Shown here piece after piece: positions 1 to 7,777 of a stretch of DNA of 64,000 nt. The position numbers were made by a program, and so were the translations under genes. The notes below the pieces were generated by a model. It worked only from the letters and a program-made list of their open reading frames with translations. It searched no databases and had not been told where the DNA came from. The stretch covers positions 1 to 64,000 of the forward strand of contig NZ_PZZL01000003.1 of assembly GCF_003046185.1 (NCBI RefSeq), given 5' to 3'. The stretch is from Phreatobacter oligotrophus. Its GTDB lineage: Bacteria > Pseudomonadota > Alphaproteobacteria > Rhizobiales > Phreatobacteraceae. Numbering within the stretch: the first letter of the stretch is position 1; every line of letters starts with the position of its first letter.

Positions 1-33
1 GCTCAAAAAGAACGGCGAAGCTCATGGGCCAAA

Positions 34-96
34 GGGGTCAAAATTGAACGCCGATCCCCTCTCTCAGGGGGTCAATATTGCGTGCCGATTCACACA
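34..96. mobile_element. Probable terminal repeats of an IS21-type insertion sequence (right edge only)
   Basis: Two 22-bp direct repeats of the form GGGGTCAAxATTGxxxGCCGAT lie at 34-55 and 68-89, and the second is followed by TTCACACA. Spaced multiple direct repeats of this shape are characteristic of the ends of IS21-family elements in Rhizobiales (family knowledge recalled, not searched). If so, the transposase genes lie left of the window and the element ends at about 90-96. The following HTH gene begins almost immediately, so the insertion may have cut its promoter or original start. No transposase coding sequence is visible in this window. Confidence 0.45.
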
Positions 97-331
97 CGGT
101 CACGTTCTGCGCTATCTGCGGCGCGCGGACGCAGCATCTTACGTGCAGACGAGCTTCGGCTTTCCCTGTTCGCCGCAGTGGCTCGCCAAGCTCGCTGTCG
201 TTGGCGGCGGCCCCCTGTTCCACAAGGCCGGCCGCACGCCGCTTTATGCACCGGCCGATCTTGATGCCTGGGCGCAGGCACGGATCGGGCGCCCTCGCCG
301 CTCGACCTCTGATGCCGGCCGGGAGGGTTGA
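44..331 (+). CDS. AlpA/excisionase-like helix-turn-helix protein, N-terminus uncertain
   Basis: A short basic protein whose core (RYLRRADAASYV, then a Leu/Ala helix, then GGGPLFHKAGRTPLYAPADLDAW) has the layout of AlpA/MerR-type winged HTH proteins: a helix, a recognition helix, then a wing ending in 'LY..DLD.W'. Such proteins commonly sit beside integrases and act as excision or transcription regulators. The nominal TTG start at 44 lies inside an IS-like repeat and the frame is open back to base 2, so the true start is unknown. Homologous proteins would be expected to begin close to the RYLRR segment, which suggests that a mobile-element end has replaced the native 5' end. Followed after 3 bp by the next HTH gene. 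Confidence 0.55.
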   Translation: MNADPLSQGVNIACRFTHGHVLRYLRRADAASYVQTSFGFPCSPQWLAKLAVVGGGPLFHKAGRTPLYAPADLDAWAQARIGRPRRSTSDAGREG

Positions 332-334
332 GCG

Positions 335-757
335 ATGGGCACCATGCGCATTCCCAATCCCAATCTCGCCCGCAACTACACGACCTACTCGATCGTCGAG
401 CTCTCGGCGGCGCTTGGTGTGCACTACCACACCGTCCGCAAATGGGTGCGGATGGGACTGACACCGATCGACGACCGATTCAAAATGTACTTCCGCGGTG
501 AGGACGTCCGCGCCTTTCTCATCGCTCAGCGCAAACGCACAAAGCGCCCCTGTCTGCCAGGGACGATCTACTGCATCCCGTGTCAGGCGCCGAAGGCCCC
601 GGCCGGCGGCATGGTGGAGTACAGGCCCATCACGCCCCGAAGAGGGCAGCTGGTCGGTATCTGCCCCAGCTGCGAACGCATGGTGTACCGCATAACAGGC
701 GCGGCACAGGTAGAGGCCCTGACCGCAACCTTTGCCGCAACACGCATCGAAGAGTGA
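335..757 (+). CDS. HTH (MerR/excisionase-like) protein with C-terminal zinc-ribbon cysteines
   Basis: 140 residues. The N-terminal half contains a helix-turn-helix resembling excisionase domains (YSIVELSAALGVHYHTVRKW, then a wing with FRGEDVRAFL). The C-terminal half carries two Cys-x-x-Cys pairs (YCIPC and GICPSC), which suggests a small zinc ribbon. It starts 3 bp after the preceding HTH gene, with a GGGAGG-type ribosome site just upstream, and ends 9 bp before the recombinase gene. The three genes therefore look like one integration-control operon. Its role is probably DNA binding at the attachment site or regulation of the recombinase; this rests on context rather than on direct evidence. 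Confidence 0.6.
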   Translation: MGTMRIPNPNLARNYTTYSIVELSAALGVHYHTVRKWVRMGLTPIDDRFKMYFRGEDVRAFLIAQRKRTKRPCLPGTIYCIPCQAPKAPAGGMVEYRPITPRRGQLVGICPSCERMVYRITGAAQVEALTATFAATRIEE

Positions 758-766
758 GTTGGGATC

Positions 767-1900
767 ATGTCGTACCAATCCACGCATCGTAGCCTGTCAA
801 AGAAAAGGGGCGCGGGCCAGGTCGCCCCGTACAACGCCAAGAACGAGCGACTGAAGCGCCAGCATGCGACATTCCTGAAGGAGGCCGAGGGCTTCGGAGA
901 CGAGGCGGTGAGGCACGCCATGGCCACCATCGACGACTTCGAAGCGTTCCGTAACCGGAACTGCTTTGGCGAATTCAGGAGCGCCGACGCGATCGCCTAC
1001 AAGGCGCATCTGGCGCAGCGGATTAGCCGAAAGACCGGTGAACCTCTGAGTAAGGTGAGCCAGCAACGGGCTGTGCATGGCCTTCAGCGGTTTTTCCGGT
1101 GGCTGGCGGAACAACCGGGCTACCGGACCCGCATACGCGCGTCTGACGCCGACTACTTCCGTCTCAGCCGAAGGGACCAGAGCATCGCGAAAGTGGTCAA
1201 CCGGCGAACCCCACCGAGCATTCAGGACGTTGAACGGCTGCTCGCAGCGATGCCCTCAGAGAGCCTGGTCGACAAGCGCAACAGGGCGATTGTGGCGGTC
1301 CTGATCCTGACCGGTGCAAGAGTCGGCGCAGTCGCCTCCCTCCGCATCAAGCACCTTGATCTGACCCGTCGGCTGCTCGTCCAGGATCCGAGAGAGGTCA
1401 AGACCAAGTTCGCAAAGACTATCGAGACCTATCTGATCCCCATCGATGGTGACGCGTTCCCGGCACTGGAAGAGTGGGTCCGCGTGCTCACGGTCGACAT
1501 GGGATGGGGCCCCGACGACCCGCTGTTCCCCAAAACCGCGACGGCTATGGGGCCCGATCTCGTGTTTGTTCAAGCTGGTGTCGACCGGGACCCTTGGCGA
1601 AGCGGCATCCCTATTCGCCGGATCCTTGAGGAGGCCTGCAAGGCGGCTGGATTGCCGTACTTCAATCCTCACGCATTCCGTCATGCTGTTGCGCGACTAG
1701 GGCTCGAGCGAGCGCGGACACCTGAACAGATGAAGGCCTGGAGCCAGAACATGGGCCACACAGGTCTGCTCACGACCCTGCATCATTATGGATCAGTGGA
1801 TCCCGAACGGCAGCGTCAGATTGTTGAGGGAATGAAGGCTGCCGCCAGCAACGACCTTCGTGATGAGTTGGAAAAGCTACTGCGGAGCCATAGCCGATAG
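767..1900 (+). CDS. Tyrosine recombinase (phage-type integrase)
   Basis: 377 residues with a complete tyrosine-recombinase active site: Arg185 (TGARVGA), His302 and Arg305 (HAFRH), His331 (GHTG) and the nucleophile Tyr341 (HHYGS). A Lys around 214-217 probably serves as the beta-hairpin lysine. Residues of about 40-130 match the helical core-binding (SAM-like) domain. The protein would cut and rejoin att sites to integrate or excise the island. It is the last gene of a tight three-gene cassette with two HTH genes and is convergent with the YhaN-like gene. The residues look intact, so the protein is potentially active. Its target cannot be read directly; the tRNA-Arg at the other edge is the obvious candidate. 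Confidence 0.9.
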   Translation: MSYQSTHRSLSKKRGAGQVAPYNAKNERLKRQHATFLKEAEGFGDEAVRHAMATIDDFEAFRNRNCFGEFRSADAIAYKAHLAQRISRKTGEPLSKVSQQRAVHGLQRFFRWLAEQPGYRTRIRASDADYFRLSRRDQSIAKVVNRRTPPSIQDVERLLAAMPSESLVDKRNRAIVAVLILTGARVGAVASLRIKHLDLTRRLLVQDPREVKTKFAKTIETYLIPIDGDAFPALEEWVRVLTVDMGWGPDDPLFPKTATAMGPDLVFVQAGVDRDPWRSGIPIRRILEEACKAAGLPYFNPHAFRHAVARLGLERARTPEQMKAWSQNMGHTGLLTTLHHYGSVDPERQRQIVEGMKAAASNDLRDELEKLLRSHSR

Positions 1901-1946
1901 CTCTGCGGTCTCCGATCAGCTTTTTGAAGACGCTCTACGAAGACCC

Positions 1947-1984
1947 GGCGTCGCATGTGCGGCAATCTGATCACGTGCGACGCC
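1947..1984. terminator. Long hairpin between convergent genes
   Basis: A 13-bp inverted repeat (GGCGTCGCATGTG at 1947-1959 and CACGTGCGACGCC at 1972-1984, one G-T wobble) encloses a 12-nt loop. It lies between the integrase stop and the stop of the convergent YhaN-like gene. There is no strong T-run on either side, so it is either a weak two-way terminator or a structure used by the element. Confidence 0.4.
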
Positions 1985-2063
1985 GTTGCGCGCAAAACCA
2001 TTAGGACGGAATGCAGAATGGCTGAGCCCAGGACTCCGGTAACCCGCCTGGCTGTAAACGACG

Positions 2064-5000
2064 CTACAACTCGTGAAGCTTGACCCCAGGCACCTGCGCG
2101 TAGGCGATGTCGCAAAGGTGCCGATGGTGGGTCAAATAGATCACCTGCCCCCGCCGGGACGCCTCTCCCAAGAGGCGCATTACCGCCTCCGAGCGTGGCT
2201 CGTCGAACGTTTCCATGATGTCATCGGCAATGAAGGGGACAGGGGGCCGTACCGCGGCTGCCTCGTGGTAGGCGGCCAGCCTCAGCGCCAAATAGAGCTG
2301 GAACCGGGTGCCCTTCGACATTTCCGCCGCGCGTAGTGAGGCGCCTCTTCTGTGTGTCCCAATCAGAACCTCCCGGTCCTTTTCTGGCCGGGTCGACAGG
2401 GAAGGATATGCCCCACGAGTGATGGCCGCGAACGCTTCTGCGGCCCGAGACATCATTCCGCTGCGATGGGCATCCCGGTAGGACCTGATGGCGTGCGAGG
2501 CGACCAGGGACCCGGCCCTGAGCCGGGCATAGCGGAGTACCGCTTCTTCAAGCTCCAGGAGGACGGTACGCCTCTTCAGATCGAGTTTGGCGACGGCATC
2601 GTCGCCGCCAACGCCCTCGATTTCACGATCGGCCTGGCGAAGGCTGGAAAAGGCTTCCTCTACGCGCTCGTCCAGAAGCTTGAGCTTGGAGTCGAGCTCA
2701 TCGAGATCCGACTGGATGGTGACGGGTTGTTCGCCAATGACCAGCTGGCGAGCCTCGTCGATGGTCGTAACCTGCACGTCGCTCTGACAGGCCTCGGTCA
2801 CCTGCTTTAAGTCGTCCTCCAGCCGGTCGCGCACAGCGCTGCGACCCACGAGCTCCGCGGCCTCAAGCAGGGAAGACGCACCGAGGCCAACTAGCACCGC
2901 GTCCACGTCCCTCCGCAGCGCATCGCGCTTGCCCTCGGCCGTCACGAGATCGCGCTGAAGCGTCTTTAGCGCTTGCCGGTGTGCGTTGCTGGTAGCTTGG
3001 CCTTTAAGGGCCTCCTCGAGCGACTGGACAAGGTGCTTCGCAGCGGCAACGGGGTCTAGGCGCGGATCCTCTCGCTCAAGGGCCAGCAGGATTGCCCCGA
3101 GTGACGTAACCACCTCGCTCCTGTCTTGCTCCATGGCTTCAATCCGGTGGACGAGCCCATTGACCTGCTCCAAGAGGCGATCGATGGCCTCGACGTGGTC
3201 CAACATCTCCACGACTTCGTCCGGAGGGGTCTGTGAGGGTGCGATCCAGGTCTGTCCGATCGCATCGGACCACAGGGTTTGCCACGCCAAGAACTTAGCC
3301 TCGGCTACGCTCAAAGCCTCCTCACGCTTGGCCCGGGCAAGTGCCAGCGAACCAGCTCTCTCGGCAGCCTCTTCGGCATTGCGGGCGGCCTCTGCCGATC
3401 GCTGCAGAGCATGCTCCGCAAGAGCCGCCAGGGCGTCGAGGTCATGGTCGACAACGGCAATGCTCGCTCGCTCGAGTCGCGTCTGCAGCATACCGCGAAG
3501 GGCTTCAATCTCATCCGCTAGCTGCCTCCGCTCTGCCGTAAGGCTGGCGATGGTCTCGTCGAGCTCGAGAACAGCCTTCCGGAGCTCCACCCATGCCCGC
3601 AAGCGAGCGACGGCGTCGGCCGCTGACAGATCCCCCTCACCAATCATGAGGTTCGGCGGCGCCTTACTTCGGACCTCGTTGGCGACGTTCTTTTCCTCGC
3701 GATTGAGACGGTCCAGAGCCGCCTCTTCGCTGAGAGAGAGTGCCTCGGCAGCTGCAAGGTCTTCTCGATGCCGGCGCAGCAGGGCTATATCGGTTGCCCG
3801 CGACAGGCGGAGTTCCGCCATGGCGTCGTCCTCTCGCAGCCGAGCGACAAAAGCATCGGCGCTGGCGCGATCGAGGCGTTCGAGATGGATTGCGAGGGCG
3901 TGGTCCCGCTCATTCCGCAAAGACGCTGCCTTGTCGTCATCTGCAGCCCCTAGGCGCTCCTTGACCGCCTCGATCCTCGCCTGTTTGTCGGCGCGCTCGC
4001 GGGCGCGATCGAGTTCAATGGCAGCCAGCGACGCACGCCGAGCCCCGAAATCCTTTAGAGCTGCCGACCATCGTTCGAACTCGGTCTGCGTCGGGACCTG
4101 AAACCGCCGCAAGGCGTCAATGTCCGACCCCAGCGGACCCAAGGACAGGGCTTGGCGCTTCAACTTCGACTCTTCGCGGGTCAGGCTTTCAGAAAGGACC
4201 TTGATCCGGGTTGCTGCCTCATTCGTTTTGACGGTGGCCAGCGTTTGTTTCAGTCCAACGACCGCACCATCGTCCAGCTGGACGACGTCGCCGACCTTGC
4301 CCTGCGTTTCTCGATCGAACTCTCTTTCGGCTTCGGCAGCAGCAGCCAACTCCCGACTGGCTGTTGCGATGTCGGCCTGAACCAGCCCGTGTTGGCTGGA
4401 GAGATCTTTCAGGCGCTTCAGCACGGGACGAGGGATGATCACTGACCTGGGCGGAACCGTTTCTCCCTGACCGAGCTGCCGCATATGCGATGCGATGTCG
4501 CCCTTCAGCTCCGTCAAGGTGTCGCGGCGCTTCGGAAGGTCGCTACTTGCCGACTCATACCGACCGATCGCCGTGGCGAGGTTCCGAATGGCACCGGCCT
4601 GTCCGATAATCTGCTCGTCCACCGTCAAATCGGTGAGCTGCGCTTCGGCTGCCTCCACCTGGGTCGAAAGGGTCACGATGCGCGACCACAGAGCCGCCTC
4701 ATCGGTCTTGAGTGTGTCGATCCTTTTGGCCAGATCCGGGGGAATTCGGACCAGTCCGCTGAAGTCCGCGAGCTGTTTTTCGATCTGATCGGCCCGTTGA
4801 ACGAGTGGGATTGCACGCAGCTTCCGCCGAAGCTCGGACTCGCGCGCTCTAAGGGATGAGCGTTCCCGTGAGAGTTCGGAATAGGCGCGATGGGCCTCCT
4901 CGCGGCGGGTCTTCAACGCGGCAAAGGTGGACGCGCGCGTGTCGAGCTGGTCGCGCTCAGCCTTTAGCTCCGCAAGCTGCCGCTTCAGCTCAGCGATCGT

Positions 5001-5549
5001 CGTGCTGCTCGCCCGCTTCTTGAACAAGCCATCGGCTGCGGCATCGACTGCAGCCAGACCACGTGTCAGGTCGGCAAGGCCGGAGCTTGCTGCGAACAGT
5101 AACTGACCCACGTCGCCTTTGCTCTCGAGGATCGCCTCACCGCCTGCCTGAAGCGTGTCATCGTCCAAGCAGAACATCATCCGGTACTGCTCGCGGGAAA
5201 GGCCAGCGAGAGACGCGCCGAAGATCGCTTCGCTCACGACCTCGCCACTTGCTCGCCGAAGGGAACTGGCCCGCTGCTTCGCCCGCCTCAGTTCAGCCCT
5301 TCCCTCCGCAAGGTCAAAGATGCCTCCAACCTCCATCGTCTGATAGGAGTGAAGGAAGCCATAGCTGGACCGCTCCTCGATGCCGAACAGCAGATCGAGA
5401 TAGGCAGCAAGAGAGGTCGATTTGCCGGCCTCGTTCAGCCCGTAAATGACGTGAAAATCGGGCTCGCCGGCAGCCGTTTCTCCGAAGTCGATCGAGCGAT
5501 CAGTGAAATGCCCATAGCGCGTGAGATCAAGCCGGCGAAGGCGCATCAA
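2064..5549 (-). CDS. YhaN-like SMC/Rad50-type ATPase with long coiled coil
   Basis: 1161 residues. The N-terminus has an ABC/SMC-type nucleotide-binding half with a Walker A motif (GLNEAGKST, residues 37-45). The middle 900 or so residues are Ala/Leu/Glu/Arg-rich and read as long coiled coil. The C-terminus restores the ATPase with a signature-like segment and a Walker B (PFIADDIMETFDE) followed by a His switch (YLTHH). This is the architecture of YhaN, a relative of SbcC/Rad50 that pairs with an Mre11-type nuclease. The start overlaps the stop of the upstream nuclease gene by 4 bp (ATGA), so the pair is translationally coupled. In a mobile island it probably acts in DNA-end processing or anti-phage defence; that role is inferred. 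Confidence 0.85.
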   Translation of the reverse strand: MMRLRRLDLTRYGHFTDRSIDFGETAAGEPDFHVIYGLNEAGKSTSLAAYLDLLFGIEERSSYGFLHSYQTMEVGGIFDLAEGRAELRRAKQRASSLRRASGEVVSEAIFGASLAGLSREQYRMMFCLDDDTLQAGGEAILESKGDVGQLLFAASSGLADLTRGLAAVDAAADGLFKKRASSTTIAELKRQLAELKAERDQLDTRASTFAALKTRREEAHRAYSELSRERSSLRARESELRRKLRAIPLVQRADQIEKQLADFSGLVRIPPDLAKRIDTLKTDEAALWSRIVTLSTQVEAAEAQLTDLTVDEQIIGQAGAIRNLATAIGRYESASSDLPKRRDTLTELKGDIASHMRQLGQGETVPPRSVIIPRPVLKRLKDLSSQHGLVQADIATASRELAAAAEAEREFDRETQGKVGDVVQLDDGAVVGLKQTLATVKTNEAATRIKVLSESLTREESKLKRQALSLGPLGSDIDALRRFQVPTQTEFERWSAALKDFGARRASLAAIELDRARERADKQARIEAVKERLGAADDDKAASLRNERDHALAIHLERLDRASADAFVARLREDDAMAELRLSRATDIALLRRHREDLAAAEALSLSEEAALDRLNREEKNVANEVRSKAPPNLMIGEGDLSAADAVARLRAWVELRKAVLELDETIASLTAERRQLADEIEALRGMLQTRLERASIAVVDHDLDALAALAEHALQRSAEAARNAEEAAERAGSLALARAKREEALSVAEAKFLAWQTLWSDAIGQTWIAPSQTPPDEVVEMLDHVEAIDRLLEQVNGLVHRIEAMEQDRSEVVTSLGAILLALEREDPRLDPVAAAKHLVQSLEEALKGQATSNAHRQALKTLQRDLVTAEGKRDALRRDVDAVLVGLGASSLLEAAELVGRSAVRDRLEDDLKQVTEACQSDVQVTTIDEARQLVIGEQPVTIQSDLDELDSKLKLLDERVEEAFSSLRQADREIEGVGGDDAVAKLDLKRRTVLLELEEAVLRYARLRAGSLVASHAIRSYRDAHRSGMMSRAAEAFAAITRGAYPSLSTRPEKDREVLIGTHRRGASLRAAEMSKGTRFQLYLALRLAAYHEAAAVRPPVPFIADDIMETFDEPRSEAVMRLLGEASRRGQVIYLTHHRHLCDIAYAQVPGVKLHEL

Positions 5550-6808
5550 GCCGCCTCCCCGCGACTACCGGCGAGCTTTGCCAGAACCTCACTCGACCCT
5601 TCCACGAGAAGCTTATCGATAAACCGAGACCGCTCATCGTCGCTATGGCCTGCCAGGTCACGAAGCTCTGGAGGTAGGTCAGTTACAAGGGCCGCAACCA
5701 GTTCTTCCACTTCCTGACGGATCTCCAGGTCCCCGCGCGCTCGGCCCATAAGGTCCTGGAGCTCAATCAAGGGACCTGCCGCGTCAGAAACGCTCGTCTG
5801 GACTGGACCGGCCTCCACGATCAGCCGATCGATCCAGGTGCGGCCCGTCTGCTCTGCAGCTTTCTCAGCCTCCGCGAGAAGCAGGTCCCGGTCACGCAGC
5901 ATTCGGAAGTGCAGAGGCGTTGCGCCATGAAGCTGGAGCCGAACGATCGCATGCTCTGCATCGACGCCGTCCCGCGCCTGCTCGAGGGCCGTGTTCACGT
6001 TGGTCACCAACTTGGTCCATTCCGTAAGCCCCTCGACATCAACCGTCACCCTCTGGAACTCGGCCGTACCCACAGCCCGCTCCTCCACGGTGATGGCGCC
6101 GTCGTCACCAACGGTCACCAACGACACGGTCTTCCGGCCAGCCTCATTGATGTCACGGCCCTGCGGAATCCCGGGCATCACCACATGGGCATTCCCGATG
6201 TACTCACTGCGCACATGGATGTGGCCAAGCGCCCAGTAGCGGAAACCCGACCTCTCGAGATCGGCGAGGCTACAGGGGGCGTAGGTGTCATGGCCGGCAG
6301 CGCCGGCGAGGCTCGTATGAAGGATGCCTATGTTTGTGAGGCCCTCCCGCGGCGCCTTGAACTTCGGCAATAGGCTGTCAGGGGCCTGGGGTTTGGCGAA
6401 ACTGACGCCGTGGATCGCGACTGGACACACCGCCGAGCCAAGCTCCACATAATCTCCGCGCCCGCCGAAGACCGTGACGCAAGGCGGAAGCACCAACTCG
6501 GCAGTGATGCGAGAGGCGGCATCATGGTTGCCTCGCACCTTGAAGACCTTGACGCCAGCATCGTCCAGACGCGCCATCTGCGTCGCGAGAAAGCGAGCCG
6601 TTTTCATGGATGTCTGGTCGCCGTCGTAGAGGTCTCCGGCGATAATCAGCGCGTCGACGCGCTCCTCGAGACACAGGTCCACGATCCGCTGCAGCGCGAT
6701 GCGGCTCGCACTCCCGACGAGATCAGCCAGCTCGACATTGCGGAACGCGAGCGACTTTAGGGGCGAGTCGAGATGGAGGTCGGCGGTATGGACGAAACGG
6801 AACGGCAT
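5546..6808 (-). CDS. YhaO/SbcD/Mre11-like metallophosphoesterase (DNA exonuclease)
   Basis: 420 residues from the ATG that places the first catalytic motif near the N-terminus, as in YhaO and SbcD; a GTG 15 bp upstream (6823) is the alternative. All calcineurin-type phosphoesterase motifs are present in order: TADLHLD, GDLYD, GNHD, a mid-protein His-Thr-Ser (GILHTS) and GHIHV. These bind two metal ions and cut phosphodiester bonds. The C-terminal third is helical and probably contacts the ATPase partner. It lies directly upstream of the YhaN-like gene with a 4-bp overlap, forming an Mre11-Rad50-like complex that would process DNA ends. Confidence 0.87.
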   Translation of the reverse strand: MPFRFVHTADLHLDSPLKSLAFRNVELADLVGSASRIALQRIVDLCLEERVDALIIAGDLYDGDQTSMKTARFLATQMARLDDAGVKVFKVRGNHDAASRITAELVLPPCVTVFGGRGDYVELGSAVCPVAIHGVSFAKPQAPDSLLPKFKAPREGLTNIGILHTSLAGAAGHDTYAPCSLADLERSGFRYWALGHIHVRSEYIGNAHVVMPGIPQGRDINEAGRKTVSLVTVGDDGAITVEERAVGTAEFQRVTVDVEGLTEWTKLVTNVNTALEQARDGVDAEHAIVRLQLHGATPLHFRMLRDRDLLLAEAEKAAEQTGRTWIDRLIVEAGPVQTSVSDAAGPLIELQDLMGRARGDLEIRQEVEELVAALVTDLPPELRDLAGHSDDERSRFIDKLLVEGSSEVLAKLAGSRGEAA

Positions 6809-6955
6809 GGGTCGAAGCTGCACCAGAACTCACTATAGGCATCGGCGCGCACTGGCGGCGACTTTGCGGCCACGGGATTTGATCGAGCCAGCGGAGATCA
6901 TTGATTAACGAAGGCGTTGAAACTTCGATAGTACACAGCTAATGGCTGCACAACA

Positions 6956-7768
6956 TCACCGCGGCGCAAACGTACAGCTGACACGCCGGGCTCCCGGCAC
7001 AACGACGGCCGCCGCTTCACGGATCGCCTTCCGAAGCACACCGGTATAGGCATCGAGCCTGGAAAAGCGTCGCTCCAAATTCTTGTCCACCAGCTGGAAG
7101 CCCAAGCCTACGAGACGCAGGTAAACGTCCTCGTCGAGTGCGACGTAGGTCGGCCCCATGATCTCGAGGAGGATGCCATCAGGTTCGTGCAGCGCCTGAA
7201 TGTAGAACCCGTCATACTCGTCGAAGGCGAAGATGAAGAATGCGCCGGCGCCCCACTTCATGATGAGGTCGAGCGACCTGGCGATGACCTCGTCGTCGAA
7301 ATCGCACCGAAGCTCCGCCTCCTCCCCGTCTTCAAGCCGGTGGGGATGAGGGCCAGGATCGGCCGATTTTCCGGGATCATCCCGCTGCGCCTGCCCTCCG
7401 GCGCCGCTCTGTCGCCCGTATACGCGCTCGTCGCCCGGCGTCGACCCATCGGGACTGACGAACCCCTGGGCTGGATCGAGGAAAGGTCGGCGTCCGGCTC
7501 CATCCCACTGCGCCTTGTCATGGCGCCACTTCAGCACGAGGATCCATCCTCCGACCGCCCCGAAGACCGCCGCGCAAAAGAGAATGAAACACTCCCATCC
7601 CAGCCTGTTCATGAGCTGGCTGATGAAAACCTGTGTGACCGAACGCCCTTCGAAGAAGAACGAGCTGCTCTGGTACCACTCCATCATGTGGCGGCGGACC
7701 AGGGGATAAGCCACCCAGGCGGCATAAATGACGTAAATCAGGGCGACGAGAGAGACCACCGCATCCAT
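6956..7768 (-). CDS. Membrane protein with cytoplasmic C-terminal domain, function unknown
   Basis: 270 residues. Two hydrophobic helices are visible (about 3-24 and 58-80). They are followed by a disordered Gly/Pro/Asp-rich linker (about 85-150) and a C-terminal alpha/beta region (about 150-260) containing GAGAFFIFAFDEYDGFYIQ. That last part faintly resembles the small chaperone-like (YbjN/TY-Chap) fold, but I would not rely on this. It starts 9 bp after the stop of the phosphatase/ADP-ribosylglycohydrolase gene, so the two are probably cotranscribed, and it may anchor or sense for that enzyme. No enzymatic motif is visible. The real start could also be a little downstream, but the first TM fits the given ATG. 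Confidence 0.65.
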   Translation of the reverse strand: MDAVVSLVALIYVIYAAWVAYPLVRRHMMEWYQSSSFFFEGRSVTQVFISQLMNRLGWECFILFCAAVFGAVGGWILVLKWRHDKAQWDGAGRRPFLDPAQGFVSPDGSTPGDERVYGRQSGAGGQAQRDDPGKSADPGPHPHRLEDGEEAELRCDFDDEVIARSLDLIMKWGAGAFFIFAFDEYDGFYIQALHEPDGILLEIMGPTYVALDEDVYLRLVGLGFQLVDKNLERRFSRLDAYTGVLRKAIREAAAVVVPGARRVSCTFAPR

Positions 7769-7777
7769 CGTGCTGCC

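Noticed and set aside
1-2000. A second copy of the tRNA-Arg 3' end as left attachment site
   Set aside because: I looked by eye for GATTCGAA and CGCACCCGAC near the integrase and found neither. The left boundary probably lies before base 1.
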